This document shows positions 41,626 through 52,759 of a stretch of 64,000 nt of DNA, piece by piece (position 1 is the first letter of the stretch; every line of letters begins with the position of its first letter). Below the pieces are notes generated by a model, which saw only the letters and a program-made list of their open reading frames with translations, did no database searches and was not told the origin of the DNA. The DNA comes from Poa pratensis. Taxonomy: Eukaryota > Streptophyta > Magnoliopsida > Poales > Poaceae. The DNA lies in NCBI GenBank assembly GCA_947311845.1, contig CAMZMU010000089.1, positions 20,799,968 to 20,863,967 on the forward strand. The letters are read 5' to 3'. The translations under genes and the position numbers were made by a program.

Positions 41626-44200
41626 TCACGATAACTGAGCCCCTTTGGCTGGGTTGTTGATCGAGGCTGGGTCTATGCACATGCGCCATCTCTTGTCTTC
41701 TTTTTGTATCAAGGCGACCTCTGGGGCATTATCTTGCTGATGCGCGACTTCTCGGTGGGTATTTACCATCCGGTGGCTGCATCCTGTTGGCCGCTTCCGC
41801 GGTACCTCCAACGCGACTCGTTTTGAGCTGCGATCACCGATCTGCGACTGATATCCATGTGAAGAGTTGGCGATACAAGCTTCTTCTGCGAGTACTGAGC
41901 CTGCGTTCTCGCATTCTAATGCTCTCTGTCTGTCTCCATATATTGTAATAACACCGTTTGGTCCTGGTATCTTTAACTGTAGGTAGACGTAGCAGGGGCG
42001 AGCGGTAAATTTGACATAGGCTTCTCTTCCAAAGATTGCATGATATGAGCTTTTGACTGCTACAACCTCAAAGTCTAGGAGCTCTGAGCGGAAGTTCCGC
42101 TCTGTTCCAAAGCTAACTTCAAGTGTTATCTTTCCGATTGGTCGCGTAACAGCTCCTGGGATTATTCCTTGAATTTCTTTCCTGGATGGTCGCAGCCTTG
42201 TCTCGGGTATATTCATTCTTCGGAGCGTGTCTTGATATAGGATGTTTACTCTTCCTCCTCCGTCCATTAGGACCTTACTTAACTTGTATCCCGCGACTTC
42301 TGGCGTGACCACCAGAGCTGGCTGTCCTGGATCTCTTACTTCTGGGGGGTGATCGCCGCGACTCCAAATAACCGATTGCTCTGTCCAGCGACGATGCCTT
42401 TCTGGCGTTGAAATCTGACTGCTCTTCCGGCTTCCATCCGTCGTTTGTACCTCCACTGTATGAAACTGTCCTATGTTTCTTCTAGGTAAAACGTCAGGCT
42501 CTTGATGAGAGCTAGATTTATTCTTGTGGTGCATCGATCTGCTGCGAGCTGTATCTGGCGTGTCGCCTTCTTTCCACCTCCGGTAATAATGACATTGCGC
42601 CTTTGTGTGACCCGCTGGCCTGCCATCTCTCCTGCGATGTAAGTCGCAAGGCACGTCGAAGATCCCCTTGCAGTTATTAGGGGTAAGGCCTTATCACTCC
42701 CTTGCTCTTGCATCTGGTGTGCGCGACGTTCTGTCTTCGCGACTGGCAGTTTCCCCGTTGGGTTCTGTGATAAGCCGCCTGTCCCTCTATCTGTCTTTGC
42801 ATACTTGTCAGCCGTTGCCAAAAGCTGGTCGAAACTATCAATCTTGTGCTCAGCGCGACTTAATTTGTGCACCAGCGGCTCAAATCTACAGTTCTTCTCA
42901 TAGCTTGTATTGCAGCTTGTACTGTTAAGTTTTTGGCGGAGCCAAGGATCTCCGCGACTCTCTTGATCCAGTCGCCGCTTGATTCGTCCTCTTTTTGAAT
43001 GCATTGTCTAAGGTTTTTCATATCTTCTGTTTGGAATCTGCGAATGAACTTGTCCTTCAAGTCTTCCCATGTGCTTATTGATTTTGATGGCAGCCTTAAT
43101 AGCCAATCCCTAGCTTCTCCCTGTATTGCCAAGTGGAAGTATTTTGCACGTATTTCTTGAGTCACATCAGCCCCTGTCATGCTTGCCTCGTAGTCTTCTA
43201 TCCATAAGGCAGGGTCTTGGTCACTGCGATAGGTGGTGACTCGCTGCGACTCGTCGAAGTTCGGGGGGAAACGAGTGAGCCGTATTTCTCTCCAAAACAT
43301 GCTGGTCCTTTCAATAATGAATAGGAGTTTACTGGCGCTGAATCTGAATCAGTTTCAATCTGGGATGGCTGAGTCGCTCCGGACGTCCGCGACTCGCCTT
43401 CTATCTTCTTTTCTTTTTCCAATGATACCTGCAAACCTGCTGGTTGACCACTTCTTCGATGCTGTACTCTCTCCTCCCCATGATACCTCGTTTTGCGGCT
43501 CATTGGGCGTGACTCCATACATATTTGCTTGTTGTAAAGCAGCAGTTTGTAGTAGGTCGATCGCATGGCGAGCTTCCTTATCAGCTCGCGTGTCTCCAAC
43601 CGGTGCTATCTTTGACAATATCCCTATCGCGGCGTGCACGTTGCTCTCTGGGTCGCCGTGGAACTGTGATTTCTCTCTCCTCTGTCCATCTTGATCTGAT
43701 GTTTTTGCTGCCAACGACGGAGTCGCCACTCTTCTTCTTGGAGTTTCTTGCGCTCAGATGTCATCTTGGTTCGCACCGCCTGGTGCTTCGGCTGGCAGTG
43801 GCGGAGTCGTCGGCCTTCTTCTTGGAGTTTTTCGCGCTCAGCCGCGAGTCTTTGTGCCTCTTCACAGAGCTCCGTCCTGATAGCTTCAATCTCTTCAATC
43901 TTGAGGTCTCCTTCCTGATTTGGTAGAGATCCCCAAACAGGTCTTGATGGGACGGGGATGGGCAATCTTGCCGTAGCTTGTTGTAGCTCCTCCAACACGC
44001 GGACCCTGACCGGCCGCAGCTCCTTCACCGATTCGCTTCCTTGAGTCGCGTCCATAGATCTGCGACTGACGGATCCGACGAAAACTTTTACTGATCCGAT
44101 GGGAACGATGTATCCGAACTCGATGCGATCTGCCTCGGGTCCCCACTCTGAGTCGTCGATGAAGGGGACCCCATTGATGTCTTCAACTTGGCCGATGGCG
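41626..44200 (-). pseudogene. Gag-protease region of element A, decayed, with RT stub
   Basis: A gag domain is clear at 42860-43300 (WIEDYEASMTGADV, AIQGEARDWLLRLP, WEDLKDKFIRRFQ), upstream of which lie a charged leader (QRLAAEREKLQEEGRRLR) and several frame changes (around 43300, 43600 and 43730). A protease-like block VLMDGGGRVNILY occurs at about 42250, with the DGG core of plant Gypsy proteases but G replacing the usual S. The frame ends at 41626 soon after WRMCIDPASIN, the first few residues of RT, so the catalytic RT and integrase are absent. Confidence 0.75.
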
Positions 44201-44275
44201 ATGTCCTTGAAGCCTGATTTCGATCCTGCGCGGAACGTGACGCTTTTGACCGCAGGCCCCACGGTGGGCGCCAAC

Positions 44276-44790
44276 TGTCGTGGGTTTGTCACGTCAGGTG
44301 TCATAGATGACTTCGTAGGTGTGGGATTACGCGAGTCAAGCATCTCCGAGCTTGGGATCGCAGGAACAAAGATCAACACAGATTTACCCAGGTTCGGCCC
44401 CCTCAATGTGAGGTAAAAGACCTACTTCCTGCCTACCCTAGATTGGTATTGATATGATAATCGAGGTGTTACAATGGAGGCGATCCGATCTGGTACTCGC
44501 CGTATGAGCTAGGGTTTGGGGCTTGATAGCTTGACCCGCTCTAAGTCCTGCGAGTCCTCTTTATATACACAGAGGCTCGCTAGGTTACAAAAGGAAACTT
44601 CCCCATAAGGAATACATCCACAGAGGCCTACTCGGAGACTACTTGGTCTTCACGTCCTCCGGGATTGTCTTCTAGATCTTTCTCCTTATGGCGGTTCAAT
44701 ATTGGGCTTGTTCCCAAGTGGGCCTTCATCCGTGCGAGTAAGTTAAGTCGCACTGGGCCGCGGGTTAATCCAGAAAGTATTCCCCCGACA
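44276..44790 (-). repeat. Right LTR of element A (5' LTR in element sense)
   Basis: 515 bp, identical to 36985-37500 apart from one T in a short T run. Confidence 0.97.
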
Positions 44791-44809
44791 CCACCCGTCA
44801 ACACGCACC

Positions 44810-44930
44810 GCTCAAAGGTCGGCCCCACATGTCAGCAACCAACGGGCATACGGAGACGGCCCCACTTGTCAGCACGCAACGGACAAACACAAAGACACGG
44901 CCCCACTTGTCAGCAGTTAACGGTCAATGC
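44810..44930. repeat. Subterminal direct repeats of the MULE
   Basis: Three copies of CGGCCCCACWTGTCAGCA occur at about 44820, 44858 and 44909, each followed by an AACGG-type word. A similar inverted word (TGACAGGTGGGGCTGCG) lies near the left end at about 29017. Position and spacing fit binding sites for the transposase, by analogy with other Mutator elements. Confidence 0.5.
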
Positions 44931-45068
44931 ATTGACCCGACGGCAAACGTCCGCTATGAACATTTGTGAGCGTGGCAGCTAACCAGAAGGAGAAAAGTGA
45001 GCAAAAGTTAACATCGGTGGGAAAAGTGAGCACAACTAAGGATCCAGGGGCACAGAATTAAATATCCC

Positions 45069-47391
45069 TATTTCTTTTAGTTCAAATTCTGGAACACATC
45101 TTCGCATTATACCATCCACTCTTTCTTTATATAAGTGTGGGTCATCCAAAAATAATGCCTCAAGTCATAAAAGAATTTTCTTCTTTGCTGAGCTGTAAAG
45201 GTTGGAGGCTAATACTTGGCAACAATAAAGTTAGCATAGTCAGCGTACCAAGGACTTTCTCGCGAGCTTACCTTTATCACAGCCAATTGTTCATTTGGAA
45301 AACTGTCGTTAACAGGAACAGGATCATAAGAAATGTTTTCCAATCTAGACAAATTATCAGCGACAGGATTTTCAGCACCTTTCCTATCTACAATATGCAA
45401 ATCAAACTCTTGTAATAAAAGCACCCATCTTATAAGTCTAGGCTTAGCATCTTTCTTTTCCATAAGGTATCTAATAGCAGCATGATCGGTATGGATAATA
45501 ACTTTCGAATCACAATATAGGGTCTAAACTTGTCACAAGCAAAAACTACTGCTAAAAACTCTTTTTCAGTAGTGACATAATTCTTTTGAGCAGCATCAAG
45601 AGTCTTACTAGCATAATGAATAACATTCAACTTCTTATCTACTCGCTGTCCAAGAACAGCACCTACAGCAAAATCACTAGCATCACACGTAATTTGGAAA
45701 GGTAAAGTCCAATCAGGAGGTTGAACAACATGAGCAGTGGTTAAATCCTTTTTAGAGCCTCAAAAGCTTCTTTACAATCATGATAAAAAACAAAAGGTAC
45801 ATCTTTTTGGAGAAGATTAGTAAGAGGTTTTGAAATTTTAGAGAAATTTTTAATAAACCTTCTATAGAAACCGGCATGACCGAGAATACTACGAATAACT
45901 TTAACATCCCTAGGACAGGGCATTTTCTCAATTGCTTCAACTTTAGCTCTGTCCACTTCAATACCTCTTTCAGAAATTTTATGTCCAAGAACAATCCCTT
46001 CATTAACCATAAGTGACATTTCTCCCAATTAAGAACAAGATTAGTTTTCTCACATCTCTGCAAAACAGTATCAAGGTTTTGCAAGCAGTTATCAAAAGAA
46101 GTTCCATAGACGGAAAAATCGTCCATGAATACTTCCACAATTTTTTCACATAAACCATGAAAAATGGCAGACATGCATCTTTGAAACGTAGCAGGAGCAT
46201 TACACAAACCAAAAGGCATACGCCTATAAGCATAAGTTCCATAAGGACAAGTAAAAGTAGTTTTCTCTTGATCTTTCGCTCTAACAGCAATTTGTGAAAA
46301 TCCAGAATAACCATCAAGAAAGCAAAAATGAGTTTTCTTAGACAACTTTCTCACATTTGATCAATAAAAGGTAAAGGATAGTGATCTTTCTTAGTAACTT
46401 TATTAACCTTTCAAAAATCAATGCACATCCTATATCCAACAACTACTCTTTGAGGAATAAGTTCATCATTTTCATTTGGCACAACAGTAACTCCTCCTTT
46501 CTTAGGAACACAATGCACAGGACTTACCCATTTACTATCAGCAATAGGATAAATTATACCAGCATCGAGGAGTTTTAATACCTCATTTCTTACCACTTCC
46601 TTCATTTTAGGGATTAAACGACGCTCGTGCTCCACAACAGGTTTCGCATCATCTTCCATGTTGATGGCATGTTGACATACAGTAGGAGAAATCCCTTTTA
46701 AATCATCCAGAGTATATCCGGTAGCTCCTCGGTGTTTCCTCAATACTTCCAATAACCTTGCCTCTTCAGTACCTGAAAGTTTAGAACTAATAATAATAGG
46801 ATATGTTTTTTTATCATCAATGTGAGCATATTTAAGATTATCAGGCAAAGGTTTTAAATCAAAAACAGGATCTTCTTTAGGAGGTGCAAGGGTACCCAAA
46901 TCTTCCACCGGCAAATTATGCTTAAGTAATGGTGGTTGATGAAGAAAGATATTGTCAATTTCATTCCTTTCCTCCATAAAGACCTCACTTTCGTGTTCCT
47001 CCATAAATTGCTGCAAGGCATTGTTAGGAGCAATAGCAATAGTAGCCAGTTGTTCAATTTTCGAGTCCTCATTAGGAAAATCAGTTTCGTAAAGTTTCTT
47101 ACCAAACTTAGAGAAATTAAACACATAAGATTCTCCATTAAATTTAGTGTAAATTTTCTCTTTCTTACAATCTATAATAGCACCACATGTATTCAAGAAA
47201 GGTCTACCGAAAATAATAGGACAAGTTTTACTAGCTTCAGAACCAAGTACTAGAAAATCAGTAGGATATTTAGTTTTACCGCATAAAACCTCAACATCTC
47301 TCACAATACCAATGGGAGAGATAGTTTCCCTATTGGCAAGTTGAATAACCACATCAATATCCTCAAGTTCACAGGGACTAATTTCATGCAT
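45069..47391 (-). pseudogene. Protease-RT-RNase H part of element B pol, broken
   Basis: In element sense: a protease-like region (DIDVVIQLANRETISPIGIV, FGRPFLNTCGAIID), a linker, RT beginning WVSPVHCVPKKGG and YRMCIDF, with TGA replacing an expected Arg (CGA to TGA type) at about 46411, catalytic motif VFMDDFSVYG, then RNase H ([33 protein letters not shown]). Frame changes are needed near 46355, 46015 and 45745. It ends PEFELKEI at the MULE right junction; integrase continues at 28823. Confidence 0.88.
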
Positions 47392-48623
47392 AATTTCTTT
47401 GTAAAGTTCAAAAGGAATAGCACTGGAACTTGCACCAATATCACATAAACCATAATAGCAATGTTCTCATATCCTAACTGAAAGCACAGGAACACTTGTT
47501 TTCCTAGATTTACCAGGATGCGAAACAATATTAGAAGCATCTTCACGAAAGATAATATGTTCTCCATCTACATTTCCAGTTACCAAATCCTTTACTATTG
47601 CTACTGCAGGTTCAATAGTTATTTGTTCATTAGGCTCTAAAGGTTTTTTGGCACTTTTATTAACCACACTAGCTATCAGGGAATGTTCCTTGACTTTAAC
47701 AGGAAAAGGTATTTTTTCAATATAAGGTTCTGGCAAAATGTGATCAACAGTATGAACTTCAATACTTTTACCAATGGCCGAATTGGTTTTATCTTTATAA
47801 GGTTCATGATATTTATTCAAATCCTTCTTAGGCACATCAAGATAAGAGGCAAAAGCTTTGTAATAATTTGCAACAACTTGAGAATCAGGACAATAAACAT
47901 CACTAACATTACGGAAATCATCAGTCTCCATAAAAGATTTAATACATTCGTAATCATAATTTATACCTGACTTTCTACCTTTGTCGTTCTCCCATCCTTC
48001 AGTATTTTCCTGAATACGGTCAAGAAGGTCCCATTTAACTTCTTCTTCAGTACGTGTAAATGATCCAGAACAAGAGGCATCCAATAAATCCTTATCATGA
48101 AGAGAAAGCCTTGCATAAAAATAATTGATAACAATATTACTTGGGAGCTCATGAATGGGACATTTGAGCATTAGTGACTTCAATCTCCCCCACGCTTGGG
48201 CAATACTCTCTCCATCATGAGGCAAAAATTATATATGCGATTTCGATCTTGATGAATCTCACTAGGAGGATAGAATTTAGAATAAAAGAGAGGTACAATT
48301 TCCTCCCAGCCAATAGATCGGCCATTCTTCAGCATCTTATACCATTCCGCAGCTCGGCCTTTCAGTGATATAGAGAATAATTTCCTCTTGACTTTTTCCA
48401 TTGAAATACCTGCACACTTGAACAACTCGCATAATTCATGTATAAATAGTAAATGATAACCAGGATGGATGGTTCCATCTCCAACATAGCAGTTATCCAT
48501 AACACGTTCAACAGTTTTCATAGGTATTTTAAATGGATCTAATTCAGCAGGCGGCGGTTCATCTACTACCTTAGCAGTGGCAGTAGTATTCCCAAATAGG
48601 GATTCAAATGGAGATCTCTCCAT
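47392..48623 (-). pseudogene. Gag of element B, frameshifted
   Basis: The start is the ATG at 48621-48623 (MERSPFESLFGNTT). The gag core reads FSISLKGRAAEWYKML, GWEEIVPLFYSKFYPPSE, then after a one-base shift at a T run near 48228 continues GESIAQAWGRLKSLMLKCP and VINYFYARLS. A degenerate linker follows to the protease region. A stop near 47467 (VLSVRI) lies just before the protease frame. No CCHC knuckle is visible. Confidence 0.82.
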
Positions 48624-48738
48624 AAAAAAATAAAGCAGCAAGCAGAAATAAAAACAGCACTTACAGTAAAGGTATCCCTTACCAATTCCACTTACCAATA
48701 GCACTTCACTCCCCGCTAACGGCGCTAGAAAATAGTCT

Positions 48739-50239
48739 TGATGACCCACAAGTATAGGGGTGTATCGTAGTACTTTCGATAAATAAGAGTGTCGAACCCA
48801 ACGAGGAGCAGAAGGTGTTGACAAGTAGTTTTGATCAAGGAATCACTGTAAATACTAGCAGACAAGTTTTTAGGGGTTTTTGATATTGCAGATAAATAAA
48901 ATACGAGTAAATAAAGACTATAATAATAATTGCAGCAAGTGGCCCAATCCTTTTTAGAGCAAAGGATAAGCCGGTGGGTTTACTTATGATGGCAAAATGT
49001 TCTTGAGGACACATGGGAATTTCGTCAAGTGCTTTCGCTTCCTACAGCCGATTAATCTTTATTGTTTTGATAAGTGTTGTGTGGGTGAACCTATGCTAAT
49101 GCACTGCCCGAACTTGGACTAATACATACTTGTGATTAAACCCCTTGCAAGCATCCACGTTACAAGGAAGTAATTAAGATAAATCCAACCACAGCCTTAA
49201 ACTCTGATATCCTACACTCCCTCAAGCACCGGTTTACTAACGGGGGTTTAGGTTTCTGTCACTCCGGCAACCCCACAATTAGTAGTCGAATACACAATGC
49301 ATTACCCTAGGCCCATAAAGGTGAAGTGTCATGTAGTCGACGTTCACACGACACCACTAGAAGAATAACACCACAACTTAAATATCAAACCATTAAATAT
49401 TACTCAACATAATTCCACTACTAACAGCATGACTTCTCCCATGTCCTCAAGAACTGAACGAACTACTCACAAGACAACATATGGATCATGATCAGAGGTG
49501 ATATAATGATGAATAACAATCTGGACATATACTTCAATTCACCGATATAACTTAATAGCATCAACCACAAGTAGTAATCAACACCGGGAAAGTTTCCCCT
49601 ATGAACTACACAAAGAATAACCCTAGATGTTACAGCAGAACGAAGTGGAGCGGTGGAGATGATGGTGACGGCGGTGGAGATGATGATGATCCCGATGAAG
49701 TCTAGCGTGATGACGATGACGATGGCGATGATTTCCCCCTCCGGGAAGGAATTTCCCCGGCAGATTTCTCCCTGCCGGAGAGCTTTTTCTCTCTCTGTGG
49801 TTTCCGCCTCGTGGAGGCGGCGAAATATTTCCTCGATGGCTCCCCCGTCTTAGGGTTTCTGGGGGATGAAATACACGAAGGGGGAGCGCCAGAGGTGGGC
49901 CAGGGCCCCCACACCGCACCACGGCGCGGCCAGGGGGGACCCGCGCCGCCCTATGGTGTGGGCCCCTCGTGGCCCATCTCTGCCTCCCCTTTTTGTTGCC
50001 TCCGGCATCTGAGAAAATAGGAGCTTCAGCATAATTTCCCTGAATTGACGATCTTCAGAAATAGGGTGTCTTGACGATGCTTTTTCCAGCTGAATCCTGA
50101 CTCCGGCAGTTAAGTCTCCAATAATCATCAAACATGCAAAACAAGATAAAATAACATAAGTATATCATCCAAATATGATATATATCAATGAATAGCAGTA
50201 AATTATGATATAAAATAGTGATGCAAAATGGACGTTTCA
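48739..50239 (-). repeat. LTR of element B (5' LTR in element sense), shared with element C
   Basis: 1501 bp, homologous to 23658-25154. On its right it continues into sequence matching the internal 3' region of B (50240 = about 25443), so this LTR also occupies the position of the 3' LTR of element C. Confidence 0.9.
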
Positions 50240-52161
50240 AGTCCTTATATTGGAGCTATATTGTAGAACTTACATGCTCAATTATCACAATTTCTTTACA
50301 GTCACAGATAACTTTCAAAGATATATTCCTTCAGATAAAAGACTTGTGCAAAACAAGGAAGGATAACAGACATGATTGATAATATTAATATATAGATGGT
50401 TGAATCACAACAACTCAAATGCTTGCTTAAGAAAGAAGGGAATAGGTTTACTGACTCAACATAAAAGTAAAAGAAAGACCCTTCGCAGAGGGAAGCAGGG
50501 ATTAAATCACGTGCTAGAGCTTTTTAAGTTTTTGAAATCATATAGAGAATAAAAAATATAAGTTTTGAGTGGTGTATGAGAATTGTCAACGAATGGTAGT
50601 GGGTGAAAGCAATATCTCTCTTGTCAACCAGACTTTCAAGAGCGGCTCCCATGAATGACGTTATTTCTACCAGCAAGGCAGATCATCCCTCTTTTTATCT
50701 TTTGTTTACACATGCAGTTATTCACTGGTATCATTGCTTGTCTGATAAACCAGGGCAAAAATGTGAAGAGAATTAAGCGGTTAAAGTTGTAATTAATTGG
50801 GACTGGCACCCCATTTGCCAGCTCTTTTTGCAAATTTAATAGATAAGCGGATGTATATGCCGCAAGTCTGGTGGTGAAAGTCTGTGTGACAAGCTAAATA
50901 AAGAATAACCCACATACTTCCTCATGAGCTAGTAAACAGTGACACAAATAAGGAGTAGTAGCTTTTGAATAGTTTAAAGGTAGCACATGAAGTATTTACT
51001 TGGAGTGGCAAGGAAATACCACATATAGGTAGTAATGATGGACACAAATGGCATGGGTTTTGGCTCAGGTTTGGATGCACGAGAAGCATTCCCTCTCAGT
51101 ACAGGTTTTTGGCTAGCAAAGTTGGGTAGCAAGCATAAGAGTGGAGGGATACAAACAAATATAAATGTAATAGAAACAATCATGCAATCTTCCTTGTAAG
51201 CATAAATAATTTTAACTTAAGAATACTAAGCTCATGAGCCAACAAGAAAGAAAGATAATGAGATAATGTATCTACATGCAATCCCTCTTTTCTACTTAAG
51301 CCTCAAAGTATTGTTGCTACTGACCAATGCTAAGTTTGCCAAAACCAAATAGATTTACTTGATGCTCCCAAAGTGATGCCAATACTAACAACAAGATCAT
51401 TCATATGACAGAAATTTGCAAACTAAAATAAAGTGTGCAGAAAGTAAATGATAAAACTTCTCATTAATATTCCAATAACGGCAACTCACACCAAGTGATA
51501 CATAGATAACCAACTAAAGGAGAGATACTTCCACACTGCAACCATCCTATATGATAATTTCTCTACTCATGATATGACTCGACTGAAAAGTAAAAGGTAA
51601 AAGATAATGGTGATGATACCGCGGCACTCCCCCCAAGCTTGGAACAAGCTGAGGGGATGCCAATACCAATGATGAATTACTCCTTCGGTGGTGATGGTGA
51701 ATCCCTAATAAGCTTCTCAACCAACTCCTTCAACTCGTCAATCTTGTAAGTGAGAGCACGAATCAACTCTGTGTTGTGTTCAATACGGTTCATGAACCTA
51801 TCAGACTGTGAGTCCCAGCTCTTGGAATTGTTTCCCCACTTCTCATCAGACTGAGAGCTTCCTTTTCCTGCATTGTTAGAACGATCTATATTCCAACTAG
51901 TATTTATGGATTAAAATGTGGAAAGGGTTATTGGTGCCTGGAGAAGATGTTCTTGGAGCTAAGCAATGACGTGGAACCTTCCCCCCTGTGCTCATCCGCG
52001 CATTCCTCTTTGGGTTGAATGGATTTGCCACCACTCCGATACTTGCAATGGTGGCGCGCGGGTACGAGCGCGGGTCTTCTTCTACTTCATCTTCAGCTTC
52101 ACTCTTGACTTCCTCCTCGAGCTCGGGATCTTTGAGATCATCTTCCAGAGCCTCCTTGCCC

Positions 52162-52194
<33 letters not shown>

Positions 52195-52759
52195 GAGATC
52201 ATGATGCTTCTAAATCTGGAAACAATTCCTGGCAAAAACAGCTCGAAACGAAAACACGACGAGAAAACGATATACGGACCTCGGGGGATCCGGGGGATTA
52301 TATAGCAAAAAGTTTCATAACAAAAGGAAAGTCCAGGTCGAAACCGGGCTAGAGACGGGCTCCGAGCCGCCCTCACCATACCACGGCGCGGCCAAGGGTG
52401 GGCCCGCGCCGTGGGGTGGTGTGGTGCCCTCAGGCACCGTTTCCAAAAATATAAGTTGGGAAGTCGAACACAAAACTTTTTCTTACCAAAACTGTTACTT
52501 ATTCGAAAACAGACTCTGCAGTTTTCTGAACTTGACTTTTAATAAAATCTTCCGGAGTCACTGCTTGAATAATATCAACGTCTTCGTTATAAGAATCCTC
52601 AGAAATATAATGCTTGAGTCTTTGACCATTAACCACTTGAGATTTGTCACCATCAAGTGAAGTAATTTTGATTGCACCTAAATGGTAAACCTCTGAAACA
52701 ACATAAGGTCCTTCCCATTTCGAAAGTAATTTCCCTGCAAAAAATCTGAGACGAGACCT
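50240..52759 (-). mobile_element. Truncated relative of B (element C): 3' internal region, extra ORF and end of integrase
   Basis: It is colinear with 25443-27917 of element B: shared AT-rich spacer, CTCCCCCCAAGCTTGGAAC word (about 51627), extra ORF, a C-rich stretch with CCACGGCGCGGCCAAGGG, and the last ~85 codons of integrase (about 52505-52759). The 288 bp next to the LTR, including the terminal purine tract, are missing. The extra ORF (start MISNNNNN at about 52203, tail DSPSPPKE at about 51685) differs from B's in its N-terminal half and carries a poly-Asn run from a (GTT)n repeat (about 52162-52193); it is frameshifted near 51910. Confidence 0.85.
52162..52193. repeat. (GTT)n microsatellite
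   Basis: About ten TTG/GTT units, encoding poly-Asn in the minus-strand extra ORF of element C. Confidence 0.9.

Larger units (their letters stand above)
36985..44790 (-). mobile_element. Very young non-autonomous Gypsy LTR element A, inserted in the MULE transposase promoter
   Basis: 7806 bp with 5-bp target duplication CCACC (36980-36984, 44791-44795). In element sense a primer-binding-like word TGGCGCCCACCGTGGGG follows the 5' LTR (44256-44275) and a purine tract GCTTGGGGGCTAA precedes the 3' LTR. Internal content is a decayed gag and protease, an RT stub of about ten residues, then a multi-exon antisense ORF in place of RT, RNase H and integrase. It lies about 220 bp upstream of the tentative transposase start, separating the gene from the right MULE end. 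Confidence 0.96.
28824..45068. mobile_element. Mutator-like element (MULE) with long terminal inverted repeats and cargo genes
   Basis: Ends GGGACTATTACACCTGTGCC (left) and, reverse-complemented, GGGATATTTAATTCTGTGCC (right) are followed by about 60 nearly identical bases (including TTGTGCTCACTTTTCCCACC and GATGTTAACTTTTGCTCAC); weaker similarity extends to roughly 170 bp. The 9-bp target duplication is standard for Mutator. Without the nested LTR element A the unit is about 8.4 kb. It contains a MuDR-type transposase gene (minus strand), a GRF-zinc-finger gene (minus strand) and a 141-codon plus-strand ORF. Direct repeats of CGGCCCCACTTGTCAGCA near the right end may be transposase-binding sites. 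Confidence 0.95.
23658..50239 (-). mobile_element. Athila-like Gypsy LTR retrotransposon B, interrupted by a MULE
   Basis: In element sense (minus strand) the order is: 5' LTR 48739-50239; primer-binding-like word TAGCGCCGTTAGCGGGGAG (near 48707-48728), close to the tRNA-Asp type TGGCGCCGTTGCCGGGGA; gag; protease; RT; RNase H; [MULE 28824-45068]; integrase; an extra coiled-coil ORF; purine tract AAGCTTGGGGGGAGT; 3' LTR. The flanks of the two LTRs do not form a target duplication (TTTGG versus AGTCC), because the right LTR is continuous with element C. Coding regions contain several stops and shifts. Confidence 0.85.

Noticed and set aside
43233..43926. Plus-strand frames of 130-150 codons in element A
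   Set aside because: Antisense shadows of the gag region; unlike the real antisense gene at 37810-40939 they lack family blocks and splice structure.
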